64,000 bases of DNA from Ashinkailepas kermadecensis (taxonomy: Eukaryota > Arthropoda > Thecostraca > Neolepadidae), in NCBI GenBank assembly GCA_034440615.1, contig JAOTOM010003703.1:61001-125000 (forward strand), in the 5' to 3' direction. The notes under the pieces were generated by a model. It searched no databases and was not told where the DNA came from. It saw nothing but the letters and a program-made list of their open reading frames with translations. This document shows, in pieces, positions 1 through 14,659 of the stretch. Positions within the stretch are counted from its first letter, which is position 1. Each line of letters starts with the position of its first letter. The translations under genes were made by a program, and so were the position numbers.

Positions 1-2154
1 TTGTGGATGAGGAGAGACAATGATGGAGAAATGGCAAGCAAGAGACAAATACGCAGAAAGGGGAGCGAGTAGCTAGTTGACGATAACACTTACTCAACAC
101 TACGAATTGCATCAATTGAGATGTCCGGCTTAGGGCTCCTCGCTGAGGTAACTTGCTGCCAAGCCTTCCTCACCAGGCCATTGAAACCCGGGACTGCCTG
201 CTGAGTATACCCAGCAACGACGAGTCGGAATTCCAGTTATTTGCAATGAAGACTGCATCTTGCAATGCAAAATGCAGGTGCTTTTTACGTCGGCTGCCGT
301 CAACACGCTCTCGATAATGACGACATCTCGCTGGCCGAGAAGGCTTCGAGTTCTACTGCGCAATTGCCATTGGTAGAGGAGCGTCCTCCGCACGGGTTCG
401 TCTCACATTGAGAAAGGGCCGCCTATCAATGCTGATGTGATCTGCCTGCTCGTACAGGACAGCCATTCCTAGCTGCTGACAAGTAAGCTGAAAAACGGAA
501 AAGCGAAGCTTGTTATGAAAGGCTAATGCTGAGAGGGTCGTTATTTCTCAGGTTCATATCATCTCGGGTCCAAATAATGATGTCGGTGTATGGTGTTCGG
601 ACCGGTGCTACAGGAGCTACTGCAACAGTGTTCGGCGAGCTTGGTTCCGTCGCGCTGAAGAGAAAAAAAAATGTTACTTACCACTTACACAGTTACCAGC
701 TACCGCCAGAGAAAAAAAATGCAATGCAAAAGAACAACCGAATCCCAATATATATTACATGGATACAAATCATGTCTATATGAAATAGAGATTAGCGCTA
801 TGTAACTTTGATCATAGCCTGCTATCGGGAATCCCATGCTCAGTCAGTCTTGAATACACGACAGTTGTGTGCGAGCGAATATCCTGCCGCTCTGACATAC
901 TCCTGCTTTGTGCGCTCACCAATTGGGTGAGAATGCTGCATGCTTTGTTGTCAATCGCAGCCGAATTATGTCCGAAATAGGTTGCCAGTTTCCAACACAG
1001 AGCGTTTAACTTCTTCAATTGCATAAATGACCACGGAAGCTTAACCACTTTGGTGTTGGGAGAAAACAAACAGCTACACATTCCTCGAAACGGTGCAACA
1101 TACCGTCTTGTCGTTTGTTTATGTCGGTGCAGCAGTTGCGGATGCGAATGGCTCTGCTTCCTCAGAGAGGGGAGAGTTTTTATCTCGGTCTGCTTGCTCC
1201 AAGCCACGCTCCGAGTTGACTACACGAAGGGACATCTGGTCGTCCGACGTCGGCTGCCATCTTCCACTCTCCTCGACTCTAGTTCTGGAATACCTCCACT
1301 TAATGCAATTCGGCAGTGTCAACTTGGACGGGAGTTATATAAATGGATTATGAAAGTGGGCGTCCCAAGTGACGGCGAGTTCCAACAACATCAACAGCTG
1401 ATGCAACATCTGATTGCAATTGCGTACGACCGGCCGGCACCAAAATAGCTTCCAAGACCAAAACATGTCGCTCTCCCCGACACCGTCTGACAAATTGATG
1501 GGAATGCATCGTGTCTCCGGTGTCTTTACTACGAGATACTAGAAACACACATCAGATGGATGTACCTTCAAAATACCACAATCAGAAATTGAGCTGTGGG
1601 AAACTGGACGAATTACAACTGCAAATACATTCAATCGGCGCCTTATCATAATGGATTCTCTCACACACTATCTGGTACTCTGAATCTTGTTGGTCCCCCC
1701 ACTTGACTTGAAATAAAATAAGACAGCGGATTTAAGTTGGGCTTCTACATTTTCCTTTGCATTTAGTACAGGTATATTCGAAACAATTACTGGTATCTGT
1801 TCTCAAAATATTTGTTTTTTTCAGAGCGATATGGTAACTATCTCTCGGTGACTATTAAGGGCCTTATAATAAAAACATGTTGTGAGGCTTCATAAATAAT
1901 CGATGTGCATTTAGATGTTTGTTGGAACACGGTTTCACCAGTGCACTCGCTACATCAGTAAGATAGGACCACTTGATCACATTAGTGGGACCGTTTGTCA
2001 CATCGCTCATGTCCACGACCGCTTCGGCACCAGTGGATAATGCGGTGGGTGGATGGGTAGTGGGTGGGTAATGCGACCGAGTCATCTGTATTGAGTACTT
2101 ATTTTTGAGAATAATGGCATCGTATAGTATGTTTTTTACCATCGAGAGCACAAC
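1..2154. other. Unassigned sequence
   Basis: I see no recognisable gene here. The short open frames on both strands have no domain, no repeat and no codon pattern that would set them apart from chance. Base composition is mixed and no tandem repeat is present. The right edge is the poly-A-type tail of the retrotransposon fragment that follows. Confidence 0.5.
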
Positions 2155-2608
2155 TTTTTTTCTTCTTCTTCTTTTTTTTTAGGTCCGCCACCCAAGATCA
2201 GGTGACCAGGAGCGCCCCCTCCTCTTACCCAACGACTGCAAGCACCTTACGGTAACACCATAAAATAAAAATTAAAGTCGCGGCACTCCCAGCTAAGAGA
2301 TGGAAAACAAATAAATAAATGCATACAAAGCACCCGGTATTAGAGCAATAAAACTAATAATAACGAATGCTGTAAGTAGTCATACCCAAAGGTGGCATAT
2401 GACTGGCCCTAGATCCATCCCAATAAGAAGTTAAGGTCTAAACTATAATGTTAGTAGCTGGTTTGTGGACAGATAGTGGTGAGCACTCCTGATTTGAAAT
2501 TATTTTTTTACTTTGGCTCCTCCCACAACTCCATCCAGCTAAGCATAGGCTTGTTGCCGGGTGGAGTGTGGGAGGAACTATGGTTGGGTGTTTTCAACTT
2601 TTATATAT

Positions 2609-2800
2609 AGCTAAGCGCACGCACACGCACACGCGCACGCGCACGCGCACACACACACACACACACACACAGACGCACACACGTACACGCACACGCAACA
2701 AGCACACGCACACGCACACGCAACAACCACACGCACACGCAACAACCACACGCACACGCACGCACACCCGCACGCACACGTACACTCTCTCACACACACA
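2609..2800. repeat. Compound CA / CACACG microsatellite
   Basis: Alternating CA, CACGCA and CACGCAACAAC tracts run about 190 bp. Less regular CA-rich sequence continues to about 2875. It lies wholly inside the 3' UTR of the LINE fragment, so it probably grew from a short repeat native to that UTR. Confidence 0.9.
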
Positions 2801-2917
2801 CACATGCCAGCAACCCTGCACATACATACACACAAGGACATGCACTCAAACAAACACACATACATACACATGTGTACTCCTTTGGTATCCAACAGATGTA
2901 GTGAATGCTCAAGTCAG

Positions 2918-3117
2918 TTAATATCTGCTCAAGAAGTATGTCTTAATGTAGTTTTTAAGAACAATCTTAGAATTTGGTATCTCTGTATGCCGAAAATGTT
3001 TTGCTATGATAGTATTCCAAAGTTTGGGTCCAAAACATTCAATGGTGAATAAACGATAATTTTTTTTTGAATAGCTGTGTTGGAAGTGGTTTTGTAATCT
3101 TGTGGAATATGGGGTAT
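2918..3117 (-). pseudogene. Reverse transcriptase C-terminus (LINE remnant)
   Basis: The minus-strand frame ending at TAA (2918-2920) reads YSTR, then KNYRLFTIECFGPKLWN, and finishes with KNYIKTYFLSRY. The YxTR...GPKLWN...FK..(L/I)K.Y(F/L)L..Y pattern is the usual C-terminal signature of non-LTR retrotransposon polyproteins. The catalytic part of the reverse transcriptase is missing. An in-frame stop (TAA in GTTGTAATCG) lies just 5' of the fragment. It is non-functional and flanked by its own 3' UTR. Confidence 0.7.
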
Positions 3118-5449
3118 TAAGCGATTACAACTGTCCGGTTTGTCGCTTTGTGGGTTAGTTTGGATGTAGCTGGCTTAGGTTTCGGTACGTTGGCTAGCAG
3201 AGCCACAGCCAAGGTTTTATTAAGGGGGTCGAACAAAAACGGGATGAAAGAGAAACTTTCGGCGCGCCTGGCGCTGAAAATTTCTGACTTTCAATGTTCA
3301 AAATCACCATGTTTTCATTAATCTAGTGTATTTTTGGTTACTAAGGTCTGGGGTGGGGCCCGCCCCATTATTCAATCTAATTTCAGCTTAGAATGCATAA
3401 ACAACTCAACTTCGCGCTATATATGCACCACGGTCATACAGCATGAGCTTCGCTATTCGTTGCGCAGGGAAAACAATTGTAGAAATCCTTCTTCGATGCA
3501 AAGTCGTGCCCGAATCCAATTTTCAGCTGCAGGATGTGTGGCAGGGCGTACGTCAGTCACGTACCGGACGGCGAAGCTGCCGATCACTTGTGGCATGGGC
3601 GAGATTGCGCGCAATGCGATTGCACCACGCACCATCTGCTTGCCCCGGCGGCGGCGCGTGCTACGGCCACCAATACCTGACGAGGACGTGCCGTGTTGCG
3701 CCGCAGCGCCACGCCGCGGGCGGCCGGTGACGATGACGAGCGCGCCACACATAACGAGCGGTGCTCGGCGCTCGTCCGACGCTATGATCCCTTTAGGTTT
3801 GTTGAATTTATTGAGGTTATGAGCTGTGGAGGTTATGAGCTGTGGGGGTTATGATGCGCTGTCGCCCGAGAGAACCCCGCTGACAACCGACCAACCAGAC
3901 GCTCCCCGCGCTCCCGGCTGCTGTTTTCGCCGGCGGAAGGCGCGCGGGATACTAAACATGCGCACCCGGGATTGAGGTCGGTCGCAAGATTGTCAGCACT
4001 GCAAATGAAGCGGGTGGCCAGGCCGGCTCCGGTCTTGTTAGCCGGCTCATTTCCGCCGCAGCTTAACGGTCCTGTTTACACGGTGGAGAGCCGGGCTGTG
4101 TCTAGCTTCGTGTTAGCAAACTGTTGTGTTGTCTGACACTTGTCGGTGTAAAAGGTCGGATGAATGTGGTCCTGAAGAATTAGCAAAGTTAATTCTTGAA
4201 TGGTAAACACATCTCGACAATTAGAAGATCGATTCGTTACCGGCAGCCATCAAGCAGTGGATTTTCTGTGCGGTGTGTTTCGGTTCTCGCCCGGTTCGTA
4301 TATTAAGATGGCTGCTGGATTGTGCTTCAAGCGGGAATCAGAATTGAAATGATATCGCAACATCGTAGTACGTTGGTGGTGGGCGAGATTAGTGCTGGTT
4401 TTGTCGCAATGCACAGCTCTTCTTTAGCTGCATTGCTACGTCTTGGCATGGTATGGGCGCGTAGGAATTTGTGGGGGGGGGCAGTGCCCGCTCCATTCCT
4501 CCACACTTAGACGAGCTAAGCATTGACCCTATGTGCTTGCATTGAAAGAATCGACTTGAAAATGGCTACTGCTCCCCCTACCCAGCACTGGCACAGTTTC
4601 TGCTCCCTTTTGGCATGGCGATTATTGGCGTGTGGACCATATTGTTGCCAGCATGTGTCTAATCTCACAGGCACATGAAGTCCGAGGCGCAGTCAGGGCT
4701 TTTTCCAGGAGCAAGCAACCTAATGATGAAGTAGGAGGAGGATTTGGTGCGTGGCAAATCTTCCAACGGTAAAGCGAGGAAAACTGAGTCAAAGGGGACA
4801 TTTCTCCATTCCGACAGCTGATGCAGAGAATCCATGCCCAAAAACGTAGCTAGCGGTTGTGCCAGCCGGCAGAGCATTGGACGTAATCAACCCAGGCTGG
4901 GTTCTCAGACTGGACCAGGGACCGGACCGCTCCCACTGCAATAGCCGACGACGCACGATCAGCTGACCGCACGCCGTCAGCTGGCGACATGCGAGCAGAG
5001 TCACGACGGTCACGTGCCACCACCACCACGCGCGTGAGCCGGTGCACCTCCGCGCCGGAGAGTTGGCGTCGGGCGTCCGGCCGTCCCTCCGGGCCAGGCT
5101 CGTCGCCTCCGGCGGATCGGCACGATTGATGGCCGAGAGATGGCGCTGGCAGCTCGGCGGAGTGTCGCCGCCACCGCCGGGTGCCGTCGGCCGTCGTCCG
5201 TCTGCGTTAGAGTCGCCAGTTTTTAGTCCGCCAGTCCGGCACGACAAGCTGCTGAATAAATCGCCTGTTTTGCCGGGCTGCTCCGGAAGATGGCCGGCTT
5301 CGGCTGCCTGGCTGATCGGGGCGAGGGGAGCTCAGTCTCTGCAGGATGTGTTGAATTGCGGCGCAACTCAACATTTAAAGCATTGCAAGTGTGCACCGAA
5401 ATTATCAACTCCTCGGAATGGAACAGGAGTCCAGATTCAGCGTTCATAG
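3118..5449. other. Unassigned, with two CpG-rich islands
   Basis: No gene is recognised. Two GC- and CpG-rich blocks stand out, at about 3590-4120 and 4880-5240, against AT-richer surroundings. Such islands can mark promoters in some animals, but neither is followed by a supported exon. The second island runs up to the 61-bp minisatellite. Confidence 0.45.
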
Positions 5450-6365
5450 GCGGCTGCGATATCCTGGGCGGTACAGATCGTCTGTCTGTCCTGGCCCGGC
5501 TGTAGTAAGGCCGGCTGCGGTGTCCAGGGCGGTACAGGTCGTCTGTCTGTCCTGGTCCGGCTGTAGTAAAGCCGGCTGCGGTGTCCAGGGCGGCTGCGGT
5601 GGCCCGGCTGTAGTAAGGCCGGCTGCGGCGTCCAGGGCGGTACAGATCGTCTGTCTGATCTGGTTCGGCTGCAGTAAGGCCGGCTGCGGTGTCCAGGGCA
5701 TTACAGGTCGTCTGTCTGATCTGGTCCGGCTGCAGTAAGGCCGGCTGCGGTGTCCAGGGCATTACAGGTCGTCTGTCTGATCTGGTCCGGCTGCAGTAAG
5801 GCCGGCTGCGGTGTCCAGGGCGGTACAGGTCGTCTGTCTGTCCTGGCCCGGCTGTAATAAGGCCGGCTGCGGTGTCCAGGGCGGTACAGGTCGTCTGTCT
5901 GTCCTGGCCCGGCTGTAGGAAGGCCGGCTGCGGTGTCCAGGGCGGTACAGGTCGTCTGTCTGATCTGGTCCGGCTGCAGCAAGGTCGGCTGCGGTGTCCA
6001 GGGCGGTACAGGTCGTCTGTCTGATCTGGACCCGACTGTAGTAAGGTCGGCTGCGGTGTCCAGGGCATTATAGGTCGTCTGTCTGATCTGGTCCGGCTGC
6101 AGTAAGGCCGGCTGCGGTGTCCAGGGCAGTACAGGTCGTCTGTCTGATCTGGTCCGGCTGCAGTAAGGCCGGCTGCGGTGTCCAGGGCAGTGCAGGTCGT
6201 CTGTCTGATCTGGTCCGGCTGCAGCAAGGTCGGCTGCGGTGTCCAGGGCGGTACAGGTCGTCTGTCTGATCTGGTCCGGCTGCAGTAAGGCCGGCTGCGG
6301 TGTCCAGGGCAGTACAGGTCGTCTGTCTGATCTGGCCCGGCTGCAGTAAGGTCGGCTGCAGTAGA
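5450..6365. repeat. 61-bp minisatellite, about 15 copies
   Basis: The unit holds GGCCGGCTGCGGTGTCCAGG, then GGTACAGGTCGTCTGTCTG and ATCTGGTCCGGCTGCAGTAA. The copy at about 5582-5640 is shorter. Neighbouring copies differ at a few positions (GGTACAGG/ATTACAGG, CTGTAGTAA/CTGCAGTAA). The variants are interspersed, as expected from repeated unequal exchange. The unit is not a multiple of 3, so its open frames cycle through all three frames and are not evidence of coding. Confidence 0.95.
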
Positions 6366-7519
6366 TTGCGTCCAGCCTGATGCACTCGGTTACCAAATTA
6401 TGCTGCAGTATACCCTTGCAATGGCTGGTCACTGCGAACGTAGGCTGTGCCGCTTCACAGCGATTATTGGCAGAAAATACTGCGCCGCTTCACAGTTAGG
6501 CGCTACGTGACGGTCTACCAGGTTAGCCACGGGTCAGTGTCCATGGACAGGACTTCGCGTTTGCGGTCGTCACGTGACCATTTGCTCTGCAGCCATGAAG
6601 TGAGAGAGACTAATCTATGCTGTTCCTGCCTGGCATGCCCCAGTCGGACAAACGACACTGGCAGTTCAGTGAGCAGACTACCACTAGTCTCCTGTGACAA
6701 GAAGCAATTGATGGCTATGGATTCCGAACTTCAGCAACACAGAATGAGCTGGACAGGCTGGAAGGAGCTCGGTTGCAAAGGGTGTGGCGAAAGGAGAGGA
6801 AATATTTATAAGTGTCATTATATTTGACATATATTATTATTATATATAGTTGACAACATACAGGGCATGACGCATTCTCTGGTCATAAAATATGCATATG
6901 ATTTCCAACTTTTGTACTTGCATTCCAAAGCCAGATTGATTGACAAATCGAGTAATTACGTGATCAACTTGCATCTGTTTCATTGGGGAATCCAAGTCGT
7001 TGGGCGTGCGTCCTATGTTGTATGGTATATATTATTATATGATTGTATATATTGTCACTGTGCGGCAAGCGAGATATTCAGACATCCGTGCAGCTAAATG
7101 TTTTCAAGCGAATGACATCAAACTTAGTTTACAATCGGAGTATTTTAGTTTATATTGCTTCAGCACGAACTGCAACGGACTCAACCGCCATTCTTGATGT
7201 GAAACCACGTTTAATTATTTAGAGATAGAGCGGCATTTAATTTCATATTTTGTATGTTATAATGCAGCAAAGTCAGCATAAATAACGCCCCATGGGGGTC
7301 AATGGGATACACTTTCCAGGACCACGGTCATTCTATAATTGTCTGCCCACACGAAGCCGATCGTGTTACGTTCAGTGCAACCGGCATTCCGGAAATTTAT
7401 ATTGGACCAAAGCTGAACCGACGGCAATGCAGTACTCTTGAAAGCTGTCGGGAACAATGACCAACTAATTTACACGAACCGGGATCGTTTATCAGATCAA
7501 ATGACATGTATATATCAAC

Positions 7520-7576
<57 letters not shown>

Positions 7577-8099
7577 TTGTGTGTAGAACTATTTCCCATC
7601 CATGCTTTTGTATCCTACCCGGTTTCATCTCCTGGTTAAAAGCACACGTTGTCGCCAGTGCACTGCATTACACCACTGCGGTGATGTAATGCTTTTGTCT
7701 CCTGCACCAGCATCAGTTACTAGGAAAAGGTCAATTGCATTACACTTATCAATGTACTGAGTCACGGTCGACACAGAACAGCCAACTGGACGTTGTATGC
7801 AAATTCATGCATCTATGGAGGAGGTATCGACTTAGCTCGTATGTCATACGAGTAAAAGAAAATGAGTTAGTAAAGGAGACAATAACGAATGTTATTTTCT
7901 GCATGTAATAATGTAACAATAAACGTAGGATGGGCAACATATGTGGTATTACAGACGTAATAATCAGAGCGAGCCAGCGAGAGCGGCTAAAGCCTATGAA
8001 GGGATTCTGCTGAAATGTAAGTAGATATACCTTGCGTGTAAAGAAAGCATACGACCTTCAATATACCGGAGGTGCTGAGTTGACATCAAAAGTAACGTT
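6366..8099. other. Unassigned AT-rich sequence
   Basis: No gene or family-level repeat is recognised apart from the GT microsatellite listed separately. Short TA-rich tracts occur at about 6830-6850 and 7020-7055. Confidence 0.45.
7519..7573. repeat. (GT)n microsatellite
   Basis: An almost pure GT run of about 26 units. Confidence 0.95.
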
Positions 8100-8170
8100 A
8101 AGGATTATACTTTATTAGGTACTCAACGTTTCGGCCAGGGCCATCGTCACTCCTGACGATGGCTGTAATT
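8100..8170 (-). mobile_element. Penelope-like element terminal remnant (hammerhead-like)
   Basis: On the minus strand a perfect 10-bp hairpin (GCCATCGTCA / TGACGATGGC, 4-nt loop, 8140-8163) runs into GGCCCTGGCCGAAACGTTGAG. Penelope-like elements carry hammerhead ribozyme motifs in their terminal repeats, with the core CTGANGA, a GC-rich stem II, then CGAAAC. Here GTGACGA, GGCC-CT-GGCC and CGAAACG appear in that order and spacing. The first core base is G instead of C, so the ribozyme core looks inactivated. No reverse transcriptase or GIY-YIG segment is nearby. The call rests on this short motif. Confidence 0.5.
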
Positions 8171-9631
8171 AAAACCAGAGCATCTAGAGCCATTCTTCGT
8201 TGTATTAAAAAAGATATACCGACTAGATAAATGTTATGCTGTTTTATATTGAGGAGTTATCAATCACAAACCATTGACATTCTTCCGAACAATTTGCTTA
8301 ATAATACAGTAGTATCACAGATTGTTTTTTTTTTCATCACGCGGTTATTTCGTTCCGACAGAAACTCAGGCAGTCCATACGAGCTTCATGGTTTACTAAG
8401 TGGTGCTGGGAAAGGAATTTTGATGTGGGGTTATAAAAACACTGCACGAGCCCGAATGTCGAATGGAAAACATTTTTTTACAACGAAACGGCAAAATTCC
8501 GTCTCCAGGATAAGCTTAGTAAGGTATTTATCATGCTGTCGTTTGCTTAGCTTCAATGAATGGCGACTTAACACTGCACTGATCTAGGCTCTGAAGTTAA
8601 AAAGTCAAGAAATATACAAATAGCATGCAGGAATGCATGAAATTTCGCGATATGTACTTAAATGCGTAATATATTTGAAGTTCCTTACTGGAAGATGCCG
8701 AGCGAGAGTGCAAAATAACAGCTCCAGCTCAAGAGTCCGGATTTGGGTCAGAAGTTCAGGCTGGGAGTTCAGGCCGGGGCTTCAGGGCCTGGAGTCCGGG
8801 AGTCCACAGCTATATGGGGTCCGGTCCAATGTGAGAGGCAGTGCCTGGGTAGATGTGGCTCGCTTGCGGGCGTGATTGTGTCCTCCGCCGTGCGATGCCT
8901 GTTTTATGATGATTTGGGCTTTGGGGGTTTCGTCGACATTAAATTATTCTGTTCCCAAGTTTTCCATTCTACTCACTAAAGCTGTTTCCGATTTTCGTCA
9001 CCGTACTGTAACCTACTGTTTGACAACACACTGGTCTTGCAATGGGTCGCTGACCAAGAGCCATTACTGAGCCGACTAGCAGTGCTTTTTTCTAGATACG
9101 TGAAAGTTTGTTGAATTGATGACATACGAAAAATGGTATACAGTTCATTGTATAGATGAGACAGCATGGAAACACAATATGTTTGTGGAAATCTGATATG
9201 CAATTCATTCATGAGTTGTGCTAATCGGCAAAAAAGGCTAGGCTGGTGAACAAAGACAGTGTGCTGAAGAGGCTGACTGGATTAGAAGGACATGAAAGGT
9301 TATATCTCAGCCAGGCATGACAATGCGATTGACTCAAACATCCATTTCCTATTCAGAGGCAAGAATCCACCGGCTGCCCGTCCCGTTTCGAACATGGTAT
9401 TAACGTCCAGGCCCATCAGGATGTGACGGTGGCGCCGCCACATTGTTTCCGTCGGGGCACTGGTACGACCTATTCAGTTGTATGTATATTTCAGTTCTTC
9501 CGACCAGGAGGTGTTATTTCACTTCGTCTGTTCTGGGCTTTATTCGCTATTCAGTAACGGGCGTTTTTTGTTTTGTTTGTTGTTAACATGTATTATGCTT
9601 TACCTTTGTCGATATGTGTTGATTGTTCACG
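8171..9631. other. Unassigned sequence
   Basis: No gene, tandem array or recognisable mobile-element domain is seen. The open frames are short and lack recognisable motifs. Confidence 0.4.
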
Positions 9632-9882
9632 CAGTGGCGGATCCAGAAGGCAAGACAGAAAATTGTTCGGAAGGGGAAAAAGTCTTAGTCCCATGGAGAA
9701 AAATTGTAAAAAATGATGTTATAATTTTCCCAAAGGTTTTTTTTTGTTTTCGATGCGTTAGGCCATCGGGAGTATTTAAGCTTTCCTAGCTCCAAGATCA
9801 ATACAAACTGAGAGAACTGTAAATATGTGTCGCGACAAAAGCTGTCGGATTACTGCTTTAGTCCCGCCTGGATCTGCCAGTG
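9632..9882. mobile_element. Short inverted-repeat (MITE-like) element
   Basis: The left end CAGTGGCGGATCCAG (9632-9646) and right end CTGGATCTGCCAGTG (9868-9882) are inverted repeats matching at 13 of 15 positions. They bound about 250 bp with no coding capacity, the form of a non-autonomous DNA transposon. The same core, in the form GGCGGATxCAGG, recurs many times in the dispersed repeats at 9980-10925 and 14660-15770. I found no clear target-site duplication, so the superfamily is open. Confidence 0.5.
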
Positions 9883-9979
9883 GCCAAGCGAGAAGAAAAG
9901 ACGGTTTTTATCGATTGGAGCGTTGATGAATGTTACGTGAAGCATAGTCTATCCCTATTGCGGGAGAGTGTACACAAAG

Positions 9980-10925
9980 TGTCTCTTATCGGGGGTTGTT
10001 TTGTCTGTAGTTCCCGAACGCTTGGGGCGATCATTCTGAAACTTGGCTATTCTATCTAATTATGTGTTTTACATCTGGTGCCAACTTTTAAAGCTTTTTA
10101 CTTTGCTCAGGGGCGGATTCAGGGGCACATTTTCGGAGGCATGTCTGGAAATTCTCGGTTTTTATCACTCCGTGGCATGCTTGACTTGTACAGTCTAGCT
10201 TCTAGCTTAGTTCTGGGTCTAGCGTCTCGCTTCGCAAATGCTTGGCCGTTCTTCACCAAAAATAGTAAGCAATGTTCAAAGAGCATTGGCTAGATAACTT
10301 GCAGCACTTATTCTTACCAGATAATAGTTGAGGGTAGGCACAGAATAGGATAGGTTTACCGCCGAAGTGCATGCAATCTGTGATGCTGAGAAACCATGGA
10401 GCTGCATGAACGATTATGGGAGATTCGAGAACGTATTCGAGGGTTTCGAAAGAATGCTTTGTTCGAGAGTAGCTCCGGCGATTTTTGATGCAGGATGACG
10501 GAGGGAGGCAATTTACTTCCGCCTGATTTCTTCAATGGGGTTAAAATATTACTGGCAAATGGTGTGGCACCTTTTATAGACATAACGTGTGTGATGTCTG
10601 AAAGCTTACAGCTTACATTCCTACCAGGGGCTGATGCAGAATGGATGAGACGGGTCTGGTTTTGCAGGCGCACGTTGTTATTGCGATTGAGGTTACTTGC
10701 GGTTACATGATCATCCGGAGGATATTCGGTTGATGTTCTAGATCTTGGGAAGTAATGTTTCGGTCAGAGGTGGCTTCAGACGAATTGTTTGGGAGTTACT
10801 CTCACCGAAGTTTGTCCACTCACGCACTTTTCATTAGCTGCATTCATCAACTGTGTTTGCTTTAAGGCGTTTGTGAGTTCTTGTTTGTTGGAAATTAACT
10901 TTCTCGTCAAGAGCTGTTCCAGGTG
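9980..10925 (+). repeat. Dispersed repeat, copy A
   Basis: Copy A aligns along its length with 14660-15770. Matching blocks include CGGAGGCATGTC, TGAGAAAC, GAACGATTRTGGGAGAT, TTTCGAAAG, GGMTGATGCAGA-TGG and TTTCGGTCAGAGGTGG against TTTTGGTCAGAGGCGG. Identity looks like about 65-75% with several indels. The segment contains recurring GGCGGATxCAGG-like cores (10109, 10628, 10769, 10917), so the family may itself be built from repeats of a 150-200 bp unit. No protein domain is seen. Confidence 0.6.
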
Positions 10926-11998
10926 CGGATAAAGCTAGTGAAGCATATTATCCAAGCTTGTGTAAATCCGTGTGCACAAATTGAGATTACGCAGATGCAC
11001 ATGCACGTCCGGGGATACGCCCGGTCGTTTCAGATTAGCGCAGATGCCCATACCTCTAATATGCCGCGTAACTATCGGGAAGTTGTTTATTGCTTGCAAC
11101 AGTGCTTGACGGAATTCCATTGCCGTATGCCGATGTCATCAAAGATTTCCTTAGTTGTCTTTCGAACATAGTAGAACCAGCTTTCAATGAGGATCCTATT
11201 CGTAATTTGGGAGCTTTCCTCGGTTCAGTTGTTTTTGTTACGATTTGATTTTCCAGCAGAAGTTGCTCAACGCGAAACCGAACGCAAGTTTTAAAATACG
11301 AAGAATTCGCACGCGATTGTCTGCTGCACCCGAATGCAATCCCTGGAGCTTCGCAGTAGCGAGTGCATTGAAGCTTGCTAACGAACAAAGAAGTATTTTT
11401 GCTACGTTCCCAATAACTGCCCCAAGTTTTCCAAACTTAACATCCATTACGGGATCAGTATCGCAAAGCTTGCTGGCAGTTGTCGGAGAAAATGTTGCAA
11501 GTCAGCATGTATATTCAGCTTTGCGCCCGGTCGTGTTTCAAAAGAGCAACCTTGCAAATGTGGAGGCACCGGCCAGCCATCGTGACGTCACCGGCATGTC
11601 TTCAGTTGCCGTCCGGTGTCACGGCAAGTTTCAGCCACCGTGGCTGTCAGACGCGCAATTTATGCTCCCGACAGTCTGTCATCGCCTTTGAAAGGAAGGA
11701 AGCTGTCGGCAGCGGCGGCTGCCGCGTAGCTGCGAGGCACCCCTGGCGAGGCGTCGCGCGCCCCGCTCCTCCGCGGGCCCCCGCAGATGACGCCGGGGCC
11801 CCGCTGCCGGCGAAACGACCTCCTAAATCTGCCGAATCGTTATCGCTTGCGGCGAATTCGCCGCCATCGATTCGCCGCTCGTCCGCGTAAACCGTAACAA
11901 GCTCGGCACGGCGGGATCGCGCGCGCTGAATCAGGGAGGGGAGCGGGATCGATCCGGCGCGCACTCCGGTCGTGATGAGAGTGGGGTCGTCGTGGCGA
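10926..11998. other. Unassigned, GC-rich toward the right
   Basis: No gene is supported. The segment becomes CpG-rich from about 11570 to 11900 as it approaches the 20-bp array. Confidence 0.4.
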
Positions 11999-12345
11999 CA
12001 CGGTGCCGTGGCGTCCACCACGGCCCTGCCGCGTCCACCAGGGCCCCGCCGCGTCCACCAGGGCCCGCCGCGTCCACCACGGGCCCCGCCGCGTCCACCA
12101 CGGGCCCCGCCGCGTCCACCACGGGCCCGCCGCGTCCACCACGGCCCCGCCGCGTCCACCACGGCCCCGCCGCGTCCACACGACCCCGCCGCGTCCACCA
12201 CGGCCCCGCCGCGTCCACCACGGGCCCGCCGCGTCCACCACGGCCCCGCCGCGTCCACCACGGCCCCGCCGCGTCCACCACGGCCCCGCCGCGTCCACCA
12301 CGGGCCCGCCGCGTCCACCACGGTCCAGCCGTGTCCACCACGGCG
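11999..12345. repeat. 20-bp GC-rich minisatellite, about 17 copies
   Basis: The unit is CGCCGCGTCCACCACGGCCC, with CGGGCC variants and a few shortened copies. Long open frames exist on both strands (Trp/Arg/Gly-rich on the minus, Pro/Arg-rich on the plus), which is expected of a GC-rich repeat lacking TA and is not evidence of a gene. Confidence 0.95.

Positions 12346-14659
<2,314 letters not shown>

Larger units (their letters stand above)
2155..3117 (-). mobile_element. 3' end of a non-LTR retrotransposon
   Basis: On the minus strand this reads as the last ~65 codons of a reverse-transcriptase ORF, a ~740-bp 3' UTR, and an A-rich tail (A9, a short AAG run, then A7) at 2155-2180. That is the layout of a 5'-truncated LINE. 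The UTR has swollen around a CA/TG microsatellite (2609-2800). It also holds an imperfect hairpin near 2517-2575, with arms CCTCCCACAACTCC and GGAGTGTGGGAGG. The 5' limit is approximate because similarity fades near 3120. I could not find a target-site duplication. The coding end resembles the Daphne/Crack/L2-type LINEs, but the clade is not certain. Confidence 0.7.

Noticed and set aside
5223..6432. A 334-codon minus-strand frame with a repeated Pro/Ala/Asp motif
   Set aside because: It follows the 61-bp minisatellite. The period is not a multiple of 3, so the apparent protein repeat is 61 residues read through three frames, typical of chance.
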